Below the pieces are notes generated by a model. The model saw only the letters and a program-made list of their open reading frames with translations, searched no databases and had not been told where the DNA came from. Positions 42,823-54,353 of a stretch of 64,000 nt of DNA are shown piece by piece. Where the stretch lies: assembly GCA_038049695.1 (NCBI GenBank), contig CP142451.1, positions 42,543,001-42,607,000 on the forward strand. Reading direction: 5' to 3'. Source of the stretch: Cinnamomum chago (taxonomy: Eukaryota > Streptophyta > Magnoliopsida > Laurales > Lauraceae). Positions within the stretch are counted from its first letter, which is position 1. Every line of letters begins with the position of its first letter. The translations under genes and the position numbers were made by a program.

Positions 42823-44716
42823 TGTTAGGGATTTTGTATATTGCAATTTGATGGATGTATTATCATTTTAGCATCATTTGAATTTACACACATGCATTGA
42901 TTTAGAAAAACTTGAAATCTTGATTTATACATGCATTGTTTTTAAGACTAGTAAAAATATTGAATTATGCATGTTTTGATTTTAAACTTGGATGCATTTT
43001 AAATTTGGAAAGAAAAATTTTAAATCAAGCTAGCCTATGTTTTAAATCTTTCAAATCAATTTAGGCTTTTTATGTTTTCATGGTTTTAATCCTCTTAGTT
43101 TGATTTAAACCATGTTTCCAAGCTTGATTCAGTGGCCCAAAAGTTCCCTTCAAGAAATACTTTGAAATATGAATTTTAAGGGAATTTGGTCCCTGGGCCC
43201 GGGTTGACCTGCAGTGTGCTCGGTCGACCGAGCCCATAGACCCGGTCGACCAAGCCCACGGTGGGTCGACCGGCTAAAAAGCCGTTGAGCTTCCTTTCAA
43301 ACGGTCAATTTTATGACCGTTGAGCGCTAGGCCGACCGGGGAAAGGCCAGGTCGACCGGGGAAGAGCCGTTGAGCACTTTTTGGCTATAAATACTAGTTC
43401 ATTCCTTTGCCAAAAGTTAACAATTTTTAGGCCCTCCTTGAGATGTTTTGAGGCCAATCAAAGGGGAATGAGCTAAGGGATGAAATGGGTCATTTGGAAA
43501 GCTAAAGCTTGGTTCCATTGAGTTAAATCACTAAGTAAGCTTTATTTTCCTTAACCATATGTTGTCATGCTTTGCTTTATTGTTGGTAAATCTTTTCTAG
43601 CATGATAAACTATGTTTTTTTGTGTCCTTAACATGTATATGTTTTGAATTGATTTATTGTTTTGGATGCATCACCTTGATTCAATCTAAGTAGTACTTAA
43701 ATTGGTATATCTAAGTAAATCATGTTAATGAAAACATCTTTGAAATTATATGTAACATGATTCATATACTTGGTTGAATCTTTGATTGTTGTTTTTCGTC
43801 ATAAGAAAATCACTTTCAAATCTATCTTATGTTTTGGATTCAACAACTTCACAAATCATATGTACTTTTGCTTTAAAGTTTCACAACTTGTTTAGCATTG
43901 ATAGGTATATCATTTTCAAGTTGAATTTATAATTATATATGATTTGTCCCCTAACTTCAATCAAATCTAATTTTGTGTTTTATGCTTATAGCATACACAT
44001 ATTGAGCTACATTGTTACTTTGATTGAAATCCCTATGCATCACATGTTTTGTTCTTAGAATTTCACAACTTGTTTAGAATACACAAGTATATCTTTCACA
44101 AGTTATTTTTAACATGTGATTAGCATTCTTTCCTCAATCATAAATGTTTTTATGAGCTAAAACTTTTAAAAGCCTTTGGCATACATTTATGAGCTTTCAT
44201 TTTCAAATTGATTGAGGACATCATACATACACATTGTGCATTCATCTTTGCATTCATAGTATGTGTGCGAATTAGATTTTCACTTTCATATCCGCCTAAT
44301 TAAGAGGCATTGTAATGAGCTAAATTGTATCTCTATCAAGTGTATTCTAGACACTGCTTAGAGAGATAACCAACCTTTGATTGAAGAGGTTATTGCTTAG
44401 CCTAAGAAAAGCATAATGTAGAGGTTATTGTTTAGCCTTGAAAGCATAATGTAAATGTTATTGCTTGGCCTATTGAAAAGCATAAATAGTGGAAATCCGG
44501 TGGGGTGTTGGATCACAAGCCGGTGTGGGTGTAGGCATTAAGGCCGAACCACTATAAATCCTTTGTGGTGATTGTTTTTGTTAGTTTCCGCATTTAATTT
44601 GATAATCATCACTAGTGGCTAATGTAATTTAAAGAAGTTAAAATTGGTCATTATTTGTCACTAATTTGTAGCTCACCCTATTCACCCCCCTCTAGGGTTC
44701 GGATCCAGGACTTTCA
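42823..44716 (+). repeat. 3' LTR of element B
   Basis: 1894 bp, TGTTAGGGATTTTG to CCAGGACTTTCA. It carries GTCGACC palindromes (43205-43365), the AACGGTCA/TGACCGTT inverted pair (43300-43321), GAGCCGTTGAG then CTATAAATAC (about 43363-43395), and AGCCT-loop hairpins (44390-44490). It is closest to the solo LTR at 13523-15427. ACATC follows it, but the left TSD is deleted. Confidence 0.92.
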
Positions 44717-45969
44717 ACATCAATTTTCCAACAACATCCATTCTAACCTCCTCCCACAATATCACATCCAAACACAATGAATAGAGGGAAGGAAATCACT
44801 ACACACAAGAGTACATTTGAGATAAAAACAAGATAACATTGAATGCTATAAATCAAAACTTTTCAATGACAATAGATACACTATCAAGGCTCTTTCATGA
44901 ACATTTATTTCAAGTCAATGCATTAAATGGGCATGAGTGGAAAACAATACAAGAAATCATATTCCTTATAAAATCATTGAAAGCTCATAAAAACCAATTC
45001 ATCCACTTGCCTTGGGTCTCTAATCAAGCAAATCAAGCTACTAACCAAGCTCTTTCAAGAATCCTACAAGCACAAACAAAACCCCAAAAAACAAACCCTA
45101 ACATGGGTCAAACAATGAATGAAGAAGAAAGAACTTTCAATAATGGAGATGAAGCTTCTCTAGGGTCACAAGAATACATATCTAGGAGATGAAGAAGATT
45201 GCTTACTTGGAAGGTCCTCTAATGGCAAGAGTTAGCTCAAGGAGAGTCTCAATGTTAGTGGATTTCTCTACAAATGGTATTAAAAGGAAGCTTGCAAGGT
45301 GGGGAAGAAGATGATGACCTCCATTTCTTGATCGGTGCAAGATTGGTGTGGATTGGAGATGGAGAGAGTAAGAAGAAGAAGAGAAAGTTGCAAGAGAAAA
45401 CCCTAGGCTGCCTTTTGTGCTGGAAAATGGAGATGGAAGAGAAGGGAGATGGGTTCCTCTTATATACGCAAGTGAGAATGAGTCTCACTACTAGAAAATC
45501 TCTTTGAGCTGAAATCATGGTTTTCAGGACTTCGGATGAATTCGACGAAGAAGGGAAAAATGATTGCCGAAATATCTAGTTTCCAAAAAGTATATGTTTC
45601 ACGGGTTTTGAGGATATCAAGTTTGGGTACAGATTTAGTGCACAATGACTGTTTTGCCCTCAATGTTAGGAAAGTCGGGTTTCGGGACCTCGGACGGGTA
45701 CGAGATCAGCATAAAAGTTGTAGGGGGTTAACAATACAAATAAAACAGGATTAAAAAAATGAATGCAAGAATCTCCGATAAATCACCAAGTAAACGCAAG
45801 GTCATATAAGGAACCCCCAAAGGGTCTCGCTAGTCACTAAGGCACTCAAAATTCCCCAAAACCATAGAAAAACCATTCTAGCTCACAACTCAACCAAACA
45901 AACACTAAACCAACTTAGAGAAACTAATCCACAAATACATGAAATTAGGGGTCGGGGTCTCACAAGGGG

Positions 45970-46596
45970 TGTGTGTCGTTTTTTTTTCGGAAAGTTCAGA
46001 GGTTTTTTTGTATTTTTCCGCTTTTCGAGATTTTGGCACCAATCGGGTAGATTACATAATTTCTCGGACTTTATCCTTCTGTTGCATCTTGATCCGGACC
46101 CTCGAACCCGACCCAAAACCTAACCTGACCCGAACCCACCTAAGCTTATTTTATTAATTTCCCAAAAGTCAAACCCCACCCCACCAAACCTAATCCCATG
46201 TGAACCCCACCTCATCACCTCACTCCCATTATGCCCCACCCCCCTTTATCCCAAGTGCAAGCCCCCACCCATTTCCCCTTTTTCTTTACTAGGTCAAAAC
46301 CCCTCCCTTATTCTTCATTCACTCAACACAGCAGCAACCCCCTCCTCATCTTCTCATCCCTCTTGTTCTTCACTCCCTCTCTTCACTCTCGTCGCTGCCA
46401 CTGTCGCCGGACTACGAGCATGTCGGCGATCATCACCACCACCAAGCTCTCATTTGCCTCTCTCTTCTCCATTCTCTCATCTCCCATCTTTTATTTATCA
46501 CACTCATCTCTCCCTCTCCCAGTACCTCGCTGCCCCACCGTCCCGGCATCATCACCGTCGCCGTCGGTGACCTCCACGATCACCGGCAGCCACCAC
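45970..46596 (+). repeat. E6 LTR, middle segment
   Basis: Continues the E6 LTR after S2. A T-rich start gives way to a C-rich segment (46110-46590: 'ccccacccccc', 'cactccctctc', 'gtcgccgtcgg') of the transcript-leader kind. The open frame at 46231-46623 is low-complexity Pro/Ser and is not called a gene. Confidence 0.7.
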
Positions 46597-47393
46597 TGTC
46601 ACGCCCCGGGACCAAGGCCTTGATAATCAAGTCCTTAATCCGGGGGACGTGGCGCGACGGGTCAGAAAATTCCGCCCGCACACGCTAATTATTTTCCCAC
46701 AGGATTCCGCGGTGAGGATTCCAGACGATCCATCACAACCAATTAATCGAATTCACAACAAATAATAATATGCGGAAGCTTGTAGCAAAATAAAAACCAA
46801 ATGAGATATAAGATAATTGCACAAACTCTGCATCAAAAGAGAAATATATAAAAGGCATAACCCAAAGTTATTTAAAGTTGTGAGGATCACAAAAGTATAT
46901 TCAATTTATACATCCCAAAAGAAGACCGATGAGGTCATAAACTAAGTTCCCAAAATGTTATCCCAGCTCAAATTCCAACACGACGTCTACATGACATCGT
47001 TGGGCTGCCACTCGCGCTCCACTGGCGGCTCTACCGCCTCAACCGCGTGCTCCGCCTCAAAATCTGCGGGTCCGACATCTGACACCAAACAAGAGAGTAT
47101 CAGACACGACGGTCTGGCAAGTGGATAAAGCAGATAAGGTATACAAGTTTTATAAATGTCATATTTAAAATCATAAAAATACAACTGAAACGAAACATAT
47201 ATAAAGAGTAAACCAAATGAACCAAATCTATACAAATGAAAGAATTTCATAGTTTAAATGTTTCAAACTAACTGACAAATAATCGAAACATTGGCAAACC
47301 ACATATAGCTATATTCTCCTATTATCGAAGTAACAAGAGCACACAGACAAATAGCCGTTGCCATATAAAATGGCCGGAACAAACAGACAGAAG

Positions 47394-47495
47394 CCGTTGC
47401 CACTACTCGTGGGACCGGAATACAGAACCGTTGCCACTACTCGTGGGACCGAAATACAGAACCGTTGCCACTACTTGTGGGACCGGAATACAGAA
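47394..47495. repeat. Three 34-bp tandem repeats in S5
   Basis: Unit CCGTTGCCACTACTCGTGGG followed by 14 more bases, at 47394-47427, 47428-47461 and 47462-47495, with one or two changes each. A partial unit resumes after element C (56180). They correspond in place to the CCCGATACC repeats of S1, S3 and S4. Confidence 0.92.
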
Positions 47496-47496
47496 C

Positions 47497-49050
47497 TGAA
47501 AGTCCAAGATCGAATCCTAGAGGGGGGGTGAATAGGGTGAGCTCAAAGTCCTAGACCAATTTTAATTCTTTTAGCTTTTAAGTCTTTTATGTTTTGAAGA
47601 AGAATAATGAAATCAACCAAGAGAGCATAATCCATAAAAAGAAAGCATAAAGACAATCACCATAACACAAGCACATATAGTGGTTCGGCCAAATTGCCTA
47701 CATCCACTCGCGGTACACCTACCGGTATTCACTAACTTCAATTAAGGTTTAGGATCACCTCAAACCTTACAATCAACACTATGCTTTTCAAAGCTAAGCA
47801 TAAACCTTTACAACATATGCTTTTCAAGGCTAAGCATGAACCTTTACAACAATGAACTTTTCTCTTAAGAATTATGCCTAACAATGCATGGATAAAGAGA
47901 ACAATAAAGTGCAATTGAGTGCCTCTAATTAGGCTAATTAGAAAGTGAAAACTTAAGTTCTAGAAACATGCATGTGAATGACAAAGTTTATGTAAAATGC
48001 ATTTTCTAGAAATAACTCTTTCTCTTTGAAAAGATAAAAACTAAAATGATGCAAAGATGTTTATCATATATTGGAGAAAGAGTTGTATGTCTAACACATG
48101 TGATTAACAATGAGAAATAACTTTTTTTCAAGAAAGATGTTCTAAAGTCTAACAAGTTGATTTTTGAAACAAGAAAGTAAAATCATGTGTAACATAGACC
48201 ATATGTTGTATTCATAGCATATGAGATTACTAAAGTGTTAAGCATGTTATGAAAGACAACATTCTAAAAGAAAAGCAACTAGTTAATCATGCATTGAGGA
48301 AGATCAAAGATTTGAAACAAAACATGATTTTGAAAAGACTAGGATTAAAGAAAGCACACCCATTTGAAGATCAAAGATTGACTTAGTGGAATGGCTTCAT
48401 AATCCCTTTGAAAATGCTCTTGAGAAGTTGCTAATCCTTGGCCTCAAAGGTCTCTCAAATATCAGCCACTTTCTTCAACCAAAAAGCCACTTTTTATAAA
48501 GATAAAGTTGCCAACGGCTAGTCGCAGGTCGACCTACCTACAGGGGCAGGTCGACCTACCACACACAACGGTCAAAAAATTGACCGTTGGAGCTTTCTGG
48601 ACCCAGTCGACCTGCAGAGAGGTAGGTCGACCTGCCCCTGGGTAGGTCGACCTACCTCACTGCAGGTCAACTGCCTGGGATGAAAAAAATCCAATTTTTT
48701 GCAAATTGAAGGGCTCTTTCCAGGGGACTTTGAGGACCATTTCCAAGCATGAAATCATGACTGATAGAAGATGAAACATGAAATTCTAAAGCCATGAAAA
48801 CTCCAAATGAAAATAATGATTTTAAAGATAGAAACTTTGGAAAGCTTGGATGGATTTTGAAATAAAAAACTCCATGAACTGAAGAGGCAACTTGAATATG
48901 AAAACCATGCATATCAAATGATAAAATCAACGATCAAGAATGAGAAATATGGATGATGATCCTATGAATAAAAACATGAATGAATGAGAGGACAAGCTTT
49001 ATGAAATTGATTGCATCCTATCAAATTGCAACAAAACAAAAACTCTAACA
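47497..49050 (-). repeat. 3' LTR of Sirevirus C
   Basis: 1554 bp. In sense it starts TGTTAGAGTTTTTG (49050) and ends GGACTTTCA (47497). It contains AGCCTTGAA-loop hairpins with ATGCTT/AAGCAT stems (47781-47801 and 47817-47837), a CAACGGTCAA/TTGACCGTTG inverted repeat (48566-48589), AGGTCGACCT palindromes, and a TATAAAA box (near 48495) beside CCAACGGCTA (48511-48520). Confidence 0.95.
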
Positions 49051-49350
49051 ATCTCCCCCTTTGCAATTTGATGGCAACTCTTGAAGCTTGAACACTCTCT
49101 CAATCTCCTCTTAAACTTGAACAGCAACAACTTTGGATATTTAAGGAGCTTTGGATAATTAAGGAGCTTTGGATATTTGGGAGCATTTGGATCTTTTGGA
49201 ACTTTGGATTTTCCTTGCAGGAGCGACGACAAAAGACGACCAACCTAGAAGCTATACACAATATGCACTCTAGGCAAAGCTACTCCCCCTCAATCAAAGC
49301 AACCCTTGAAATCTTCTCCCCCTCAATTGGAGAATTCTCTCCCCCTTTGA
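49051..49350 (-). other. Polypurine tracts, Sirevirus C
   Basis: The final PPT is the complement of ATCTCCCCCTTTGC (49051-49064). Further upstream copies have the cores CTCCCCCTC near 49283 and 49316 and CTCCCCCTTTG near 49338 (plus-strand reading). The space between pol and the LTR is only about 400 bp and has no stem-loop array, unlike A and B. Confidence 0.85.
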
Positions 49351-49466
49351 CATCTAATTGCAAAGGAGCCTGCCCATCAAAGATAAAACACATAACCTTG
49401 TTAGTAGCACCTGTTTATAAGAGATATAAAAATAAGATGAGGAACAGGTGATTAGCCAACAAGAAA

Positions 49467-51548
49467 TTAAAACACAGGGCAAGGGCCAATGCCCAATTGA
49501 TGTCTCAAATTTATGAAACGATCATTTCCAAGGGGTTTAGTGAACAAATCAGCCAATTGGGTATCTGTAGGGACAAACAATAGCTCAATAGTGCCTTGGT
49601 CAGCATGATCACGCAAGAAATGATAGCGAATGTCAATGTGCTTAGTGCGTGAGTGCTGAACAGGATTTTTTGAGATACTGATGGCACTGGAGTTGTCACA
49701 CATGATAGGCATGCATTGTTGTGGAACATTATAATCTAATAAAGTTTGTTTCATCCACAACAGCTGGGCACAACAGCTACCTGCAACAATATATTCAGCT
49801 TCTGCAGTAGACAAGGATACAGAATTTTGCTTTTTGCTATGCCAGGCTACTAAGCAGTTCCCTAAGAAATAACAGCAGCCACTAGTGCTTTTCCTATCAT
49901 CTATTGATCCTGCCCAATCTGCATCACTATATCCAATTAATTGCAGAGTTGAGTCATGAGGGTACCAGATACCATAATGAGAAGTCCCATTAATATATTT
50001 TATGATACGTTTAACAGCTTTAATGTGAGACTCTCGGGGATCGGATTGATATCTAGCACATATTCCAACGCTAAAAGAGATATCAGGGCGGCTAGCTGTG
50101 AGGTAGAGAAGGCTTCCTATCATGCTCCTATAAAGTTTTTGGTCAGCTTTCTTACCCTGAAGGTCACTAGAGATTTTAGTAGTGGATCCCATAGGATTGC
50201 AACTAGTCTTAGATTCTCCTAAGCCAAACTTTTTCACTATTTCTAGAGCAAACTTGGATTGACTAAGAAAGATACCTTGATCAGTCTGACTAACTTGTAA
50301 TCCTAGAAAGAACTGAAGGGGTCCTACCAAACTCATTTCAAAAGTGGAGCTCATTAACTTAGAAAATCCTTGAGCAAGATGATCAGATGTTGATCCAAAA
50401 ACAATGTCGTCAACATATATCTGAGCAATGAGAATATCTTTATCAACCTTTTTAATGAATAGAGTCTTGTCCACATTCCCACACTCATATCCATTTTCAA
50501 GTAAGTGACTTGTCAGCTTTTCATACCAGGCTCTTGGGGCTTGTTTCAATCCATAAAGAGCCTTTTTCAACTTAAAAACATATTCTGAGTGATGAGGATC
50601 CTCGAAGCCTTGAGGTTGAGTAACATACACATCTTCCTCAATTTCACCATTTAAAAAGGCACTCTTCACATCCATTTGAAACAGTTTAATCTTCATGTTG
50701 CTGGCATAAGCTAATAGTATTCGAATAGACTCCAATCGGGCTACTGGGGCAAAGGTTTCCTCAAAATCAATTCCTTCAACTTGAGCATACCCTTTGGCTA
50801 CAAGTCTAGCTTTGTTCCTTATAACATTTCCTGATTCATCCAGCTTGTTCTTGAAAATCCATTTGGTGCCAATTTGGCTTTTGCCTTCAGGAAGAGGAAC
50901 AAGATCCCACACATCATTCTTTCTAAACTGATTTAATTCATCTTGCATGGCATCAATCCATTCAGACTTGGTTTCTGCTTCAGAGAAGTTCTTGGGCTCA
51001 ATTTGTGAAACAAAGGAATAGTGAGCACACAGATTATGAACCTGTCTTCTTGTCATGACTCCTTTTGTGATATCTCCAATGACATTATCCAAGTTGTGAT
51101 TTCTTAATAGCTTTGTGGGCATAGAGGGAATCTCTTTTTCAATTTCAGATGAAATAGGCAGCTCAACTGAGGTCTCTTCTTCATCATGAGGAGCTTTCTT
51201 AATTTGATTAGTCTCATCAAAGACAACATGAGCTGATTCCATGACAGCCATTGATCTGAGGTTGAACACTCTATAAGCCTTGCTTTTATCAGAATATCCT
51301 AAGAAGATCCCTTCATCAGATTTGGAATCGAACTTTTCCAGCTGCTCTCTATCTCTTAAAATATAGCACTTGCTACCAAACACTTTAAGATAACCCAGAT
51401 TTGGTTTTCTTCCAAAATACAGCTCATAAGGGGTTTTGTTAGTGTTCTTTGTCAAATAAACACGGTTAATAAGGTAGCATGCCGTATTGATAGCTTCTGC
51501 CCATAAGTTGCGCGGAAGATTTTTCTCATTAAGAAGGGTTCTGGCCAT
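49467..51548 (-). pseudogene. pol: Sirevirus C pol, second part: integrase C-terminus, RT, RNase H
   Basis: 693 codons, separated from the upstream part by one TGA (complement of 51570-51572) and seven in-frame codons, so it is one broken frame and not a separate gene. Residues 1-110 are the integrase C-terminal region ([28 protein letters not shown]). RT spans about 210-455, with [11 protein letters not shown] (Asp293) and catalytic YVDD (378-381). RNase H spans about 535-670, with D544 or D542 (YSDADWAG), E583 or E585 (AEAEY) and D618. All polymerase and RNase H signature residues are present, and the C-terminus LGIGPCPVF looks natural. Confidence 0.92.
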
Positions 51549-51569
51549 TTCTTGAATAACTCTGTTTCT

Positions 51570-54266
51570 TCATTCAGCTACTCCATTTTGCTGGGGAGTT
51601 TTTGGAGCAGAGAATTGATGACTGATCCCATGGCTTTCACAGAAGTCTGCAAATCTTTCATTTTCAAATTCGCCTCCATGATCACTTCTTATCTTCTTAA
51701 TTTTGCAGTCCTTCTCAACTTGAATTTTCTTGCAAATCCTTATGATATTATCTACTGCATCTGATTTTGCATGAAGAAAGGCTACCCATCCAAATCTCGA
51801 ATAATCATCAACCATCACTAGGATATACTTTCTCCCACCAATACTCTGAACAGGTGCAGGTCCAATGAGGTCCATATGAATGAGTTCAAGGGGACGAGCA
51901 GAGGATATATCTTTTATACCTTTAAAACTTTTCTTGATCTGTTTACCCATTTGACAAGCCTTGCACAATTCAGATTTGTAATCATCTAATTTGGGTATTC
52001 CTCTGACAATTTCTTTCTTTGATAAGATCCTCATCAGTTTGTAATTTATATGTCCCATTCTTTGATGCCACAAATGATTTTCTTGAGCTTTAGACATTAA
52101 ACACATAGATTCATTCTCACAACATTCTTCTATGGTGTAGATGTTATCTTTAGTACGTAATCCAGTGAGTAGTACTTTATGAGATTTCTCATCCAGAACT
52201 TTGCAAGATTTGCTATCAAAAACAACTTTGTTTCCTTTGTCACACAATTGACTTATGCTCAAGAGATTATGCTTTAAACCATCCACAAGGAAAACATCTT
52301 TTAATGTAGGCATTTGATCTCCTCCAACACAGCCTTTTCCTATAATCTGAGCTTTCCAATTATCTCCAAAAGACACATTACCTCCATCATAGTCCTCAAG
52401 AGTGATAAATCTAGAACGGTCTCCAGTCATATGCTTAGAGCAACCACTGTCCAAAAACCATCTAGAGTTTTCTTTAACTTTAAGAGCGGTTTGAGCAAAA
52501 AAATTCTTGACACTTTTCTCTTTTTCAATCCAAGTAGCCTTAATGAAGGTAGAGGTAGAAGTCTTGGGAACAAACTTGAAATGAGCTCTAGAACTATGAT
52601 TTTGAGACATCCTAAACTTAAAAGGACAGTTTGGAACTAGATGACCTATTTGATTGCAAAAATGACAAGTCCATCTAGAGGAAAAGAAGATTTTACCTAT
52701 AGGTTTGAGGTGAGTCCTAGTATTATGTTGAAAGCTATTCTTCTTGCTACTAGAGGAGCATTCAAAACCTATACCATTCTTGTTACCAAAGACTTTATTC
52801 AAGCCTAACATTTGATAGAATTTGTCATTGCCTAAAGTAAATTTTTCAACAACATGTTTTCCCTTTTCAAGTTTCATTTGAAGAGATTCTGATTCTTGTT
52901 GACTAGATTCCAGCAGACTTTGTAATTTATGAATTTCTTTTTCAGCTTTAGCAAGATTGTCATTAGAGGTAGTCAACTTAGATTGAACATTTTTTATCTC
53001 ATTGTCTTTCAAGATTAATTGATCTTTTAAAACATCTAGATCATTCACAAGCCTTTTTGATTCACTTTTTAAGCTTTTATTTTTCTTGGTTATGACTTCA
53101 CATAGTTCATATAGTTCCTCATAGGCTTGATGAATATCATTGTCACTATTCTCTTCATTTACTTCTTCTATTAACACATTATGATCATTGTTTTCTTCAA
53201 TGGGAGTGAAGAGAAGCCAAGAAGTGGAATTATCATTATGTTCATCATTTTGAGGTTCATTATTGTCACTACTTTCATCTTCATCATCATCCCAAGTTAT
53301 GTTCAAGACTTTCTTTCCTTTCTTATCTTTCTTTTCAGATTCTTTAGGGGAGGGACAATTTTGAGCGATGTGACCAAAACCTTTACAGTTGTAACATTGC
53401 ACATCCCTTTTGGTAAAAGATCCCCTTGAGTTTCTTTGAAAATTTTCATTTTTAGAATCTTCAGAATATTTATAGTTCTTTTTGTTCTTAAGGAAATTCT
53501 TGAACTTCTTAGCAAGCAAAATAGTGTTTTCATCATCACTCTCACTCTCATTGTCATTTTCCTTATGTTGGGAGCTAAGAGCTACACCTTTCTTCTTGCT
53601 AGGGACTTCAAAATCTAATTCATAAGTGAGAAGATTTCCTCTAAGTTCTTCTATTTTGATCTTGTCAACATCTTTGCTTTCAGTTATAGCTACTATCTTA
53701 GGTTTGAACCTTTTGGGGAGAGATCTTAATATTTTTCTAACAGCTTTGGACTCATCCATCTTCTCTCCTAGACCTATGAGGGAATTAACAATCTCCATGA
53801 ATTTAGTATAGAACTCGTCAAAGGTTTCTTCCTCTTGCATTTTGAGTTCTTCATACTTAGTTGACAACATTTGGATTTTAGCTACTTTGACTTGATTGGT
53901 CCCTTCATGAGTGGTCTCTAAGGTATCCCACACTTCCTTAGCAGTAGTACAATTTACTACCCTATTGAACTCTTCTTGGGACAAGGCACAAAATAAGGAA
54001 TTTTTAGCTTTAGCATTTAGATTTGCCCTTTCTTTCTCTCCTTGAGTCCAATCTTTCTTAGGCTTATCCTTGATAGCTATGACATGTCCTTCCGAATCTT
54101 TTTCCGTGAGAATGGGTTCATGATACCCTTCTTCAATGATACTCCAAACTTCTAGACTTTGAGATTCTAGAAAGACTTGCATCCTAATCTTCCAATACCG
54201 GTAATGTGAGCCATTAAACAAAGGTGGTCGATTAGTAGCATGACCTTCTCCTAATTGGGATTGCAT
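51570..54266 (-). pseudogene. gag-pol: Sirevirus C gag-pol, first part: Gag, protease, integrase to a premature stop
   Basis: 898 codons from the ATG at 54266. A UBN2-type Gag domain (about 20-230) is followed by zinc knuckle 1 (C291, C294, H299, C304), a coiled coil (about 375-480) and zinc knuckle 2 (C534, C537, H542, C547). The protease has WFLDSGCSKHMTG, Asp606. Integrase has zinc ligands H734, H739, C768, C771 and the triad D799, D862, E898, with 35 residues between the last two. The stop falls directly after E898, splitting integrase. As read, the element could make Gag and protease but not complete integrase or RT unless the stop is read through or absent in other copies. Confidence 0.93.
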
Positions 54267-54339
54267 GGTGACTACAAAAGCAAAAACTCACTCTAAGGAT
54301 TCTAACTCTAGGTGGTTAGACCTAAGCAAGAGCACCTAG

Positions 54340-54351
54340 GCTCTGATACCA
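54340..54351 (-). other. Primer-binding site, Sirevirus C
   Basis: The plus strand reads GCTCTGATACCA, complement of TGGTATCAGAGC, two bases inside the 5' LTR (which starts at 54354). Confidence 0.95.
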
Positions 54352-54353
54352 AA

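Larger units (their letters stand above)
18477..44716 (+). mobile_element. Sirevirus-like non-autonomous element B, 5'-truncated
   Basis: Visible parts are internal non-coding DNA (18477-19024, 37877-38632, 41884-42439), a polypurine-tract array (42440-42822) and a complete 3' LTR (42823-44716). The internal DNA matches element A at 27140-28800, including the stem-loop array. No 5' LTR, PBS, gag or pol is present. It is interrupted by the CACTA transposon and by solo LTR S4. The 3' LTR differs from that of A, so A and B belong to related but separate subfamilies. Confidence 0.85.
18349..45964 (-). repeat. Solo LTR S2, gypsy, inside E6 LTR, with a central deletion
   Basis: Its 3' end is 18349 to about 18476 and its 5' part is 44717-45964 (starting TGTGAGACCCCG at 45964). 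It is flanked by TSD AGGGG (18344-18348 and 45965-45969). Only about 1.38 kb remain, against 3.0-3.9 kb in its relatives. Element B sits in the gap and lacks its own left end, so one deletion probably removed the middle of S2 together with the B 5' LTR and gag. The kept part has TATATAAG (45459-45466) and GTAAGC (45201-45206), both on the minus strand. Confidence 0.85.

Noticed and set aside
46231-46623. 130-codon ORF in the E6 LTR
   Set aside because: Same low-complexity CT-rich composition; it runs across the S5 insertion boundary at 46597, so it cannot be an original gene.
49051-49466. Possible envelope-like gene between pol and 3' LTR of Sirevirus C
   Set aside because: Only about 400 bp, holding polypurine tracts and no ORF of useful size.
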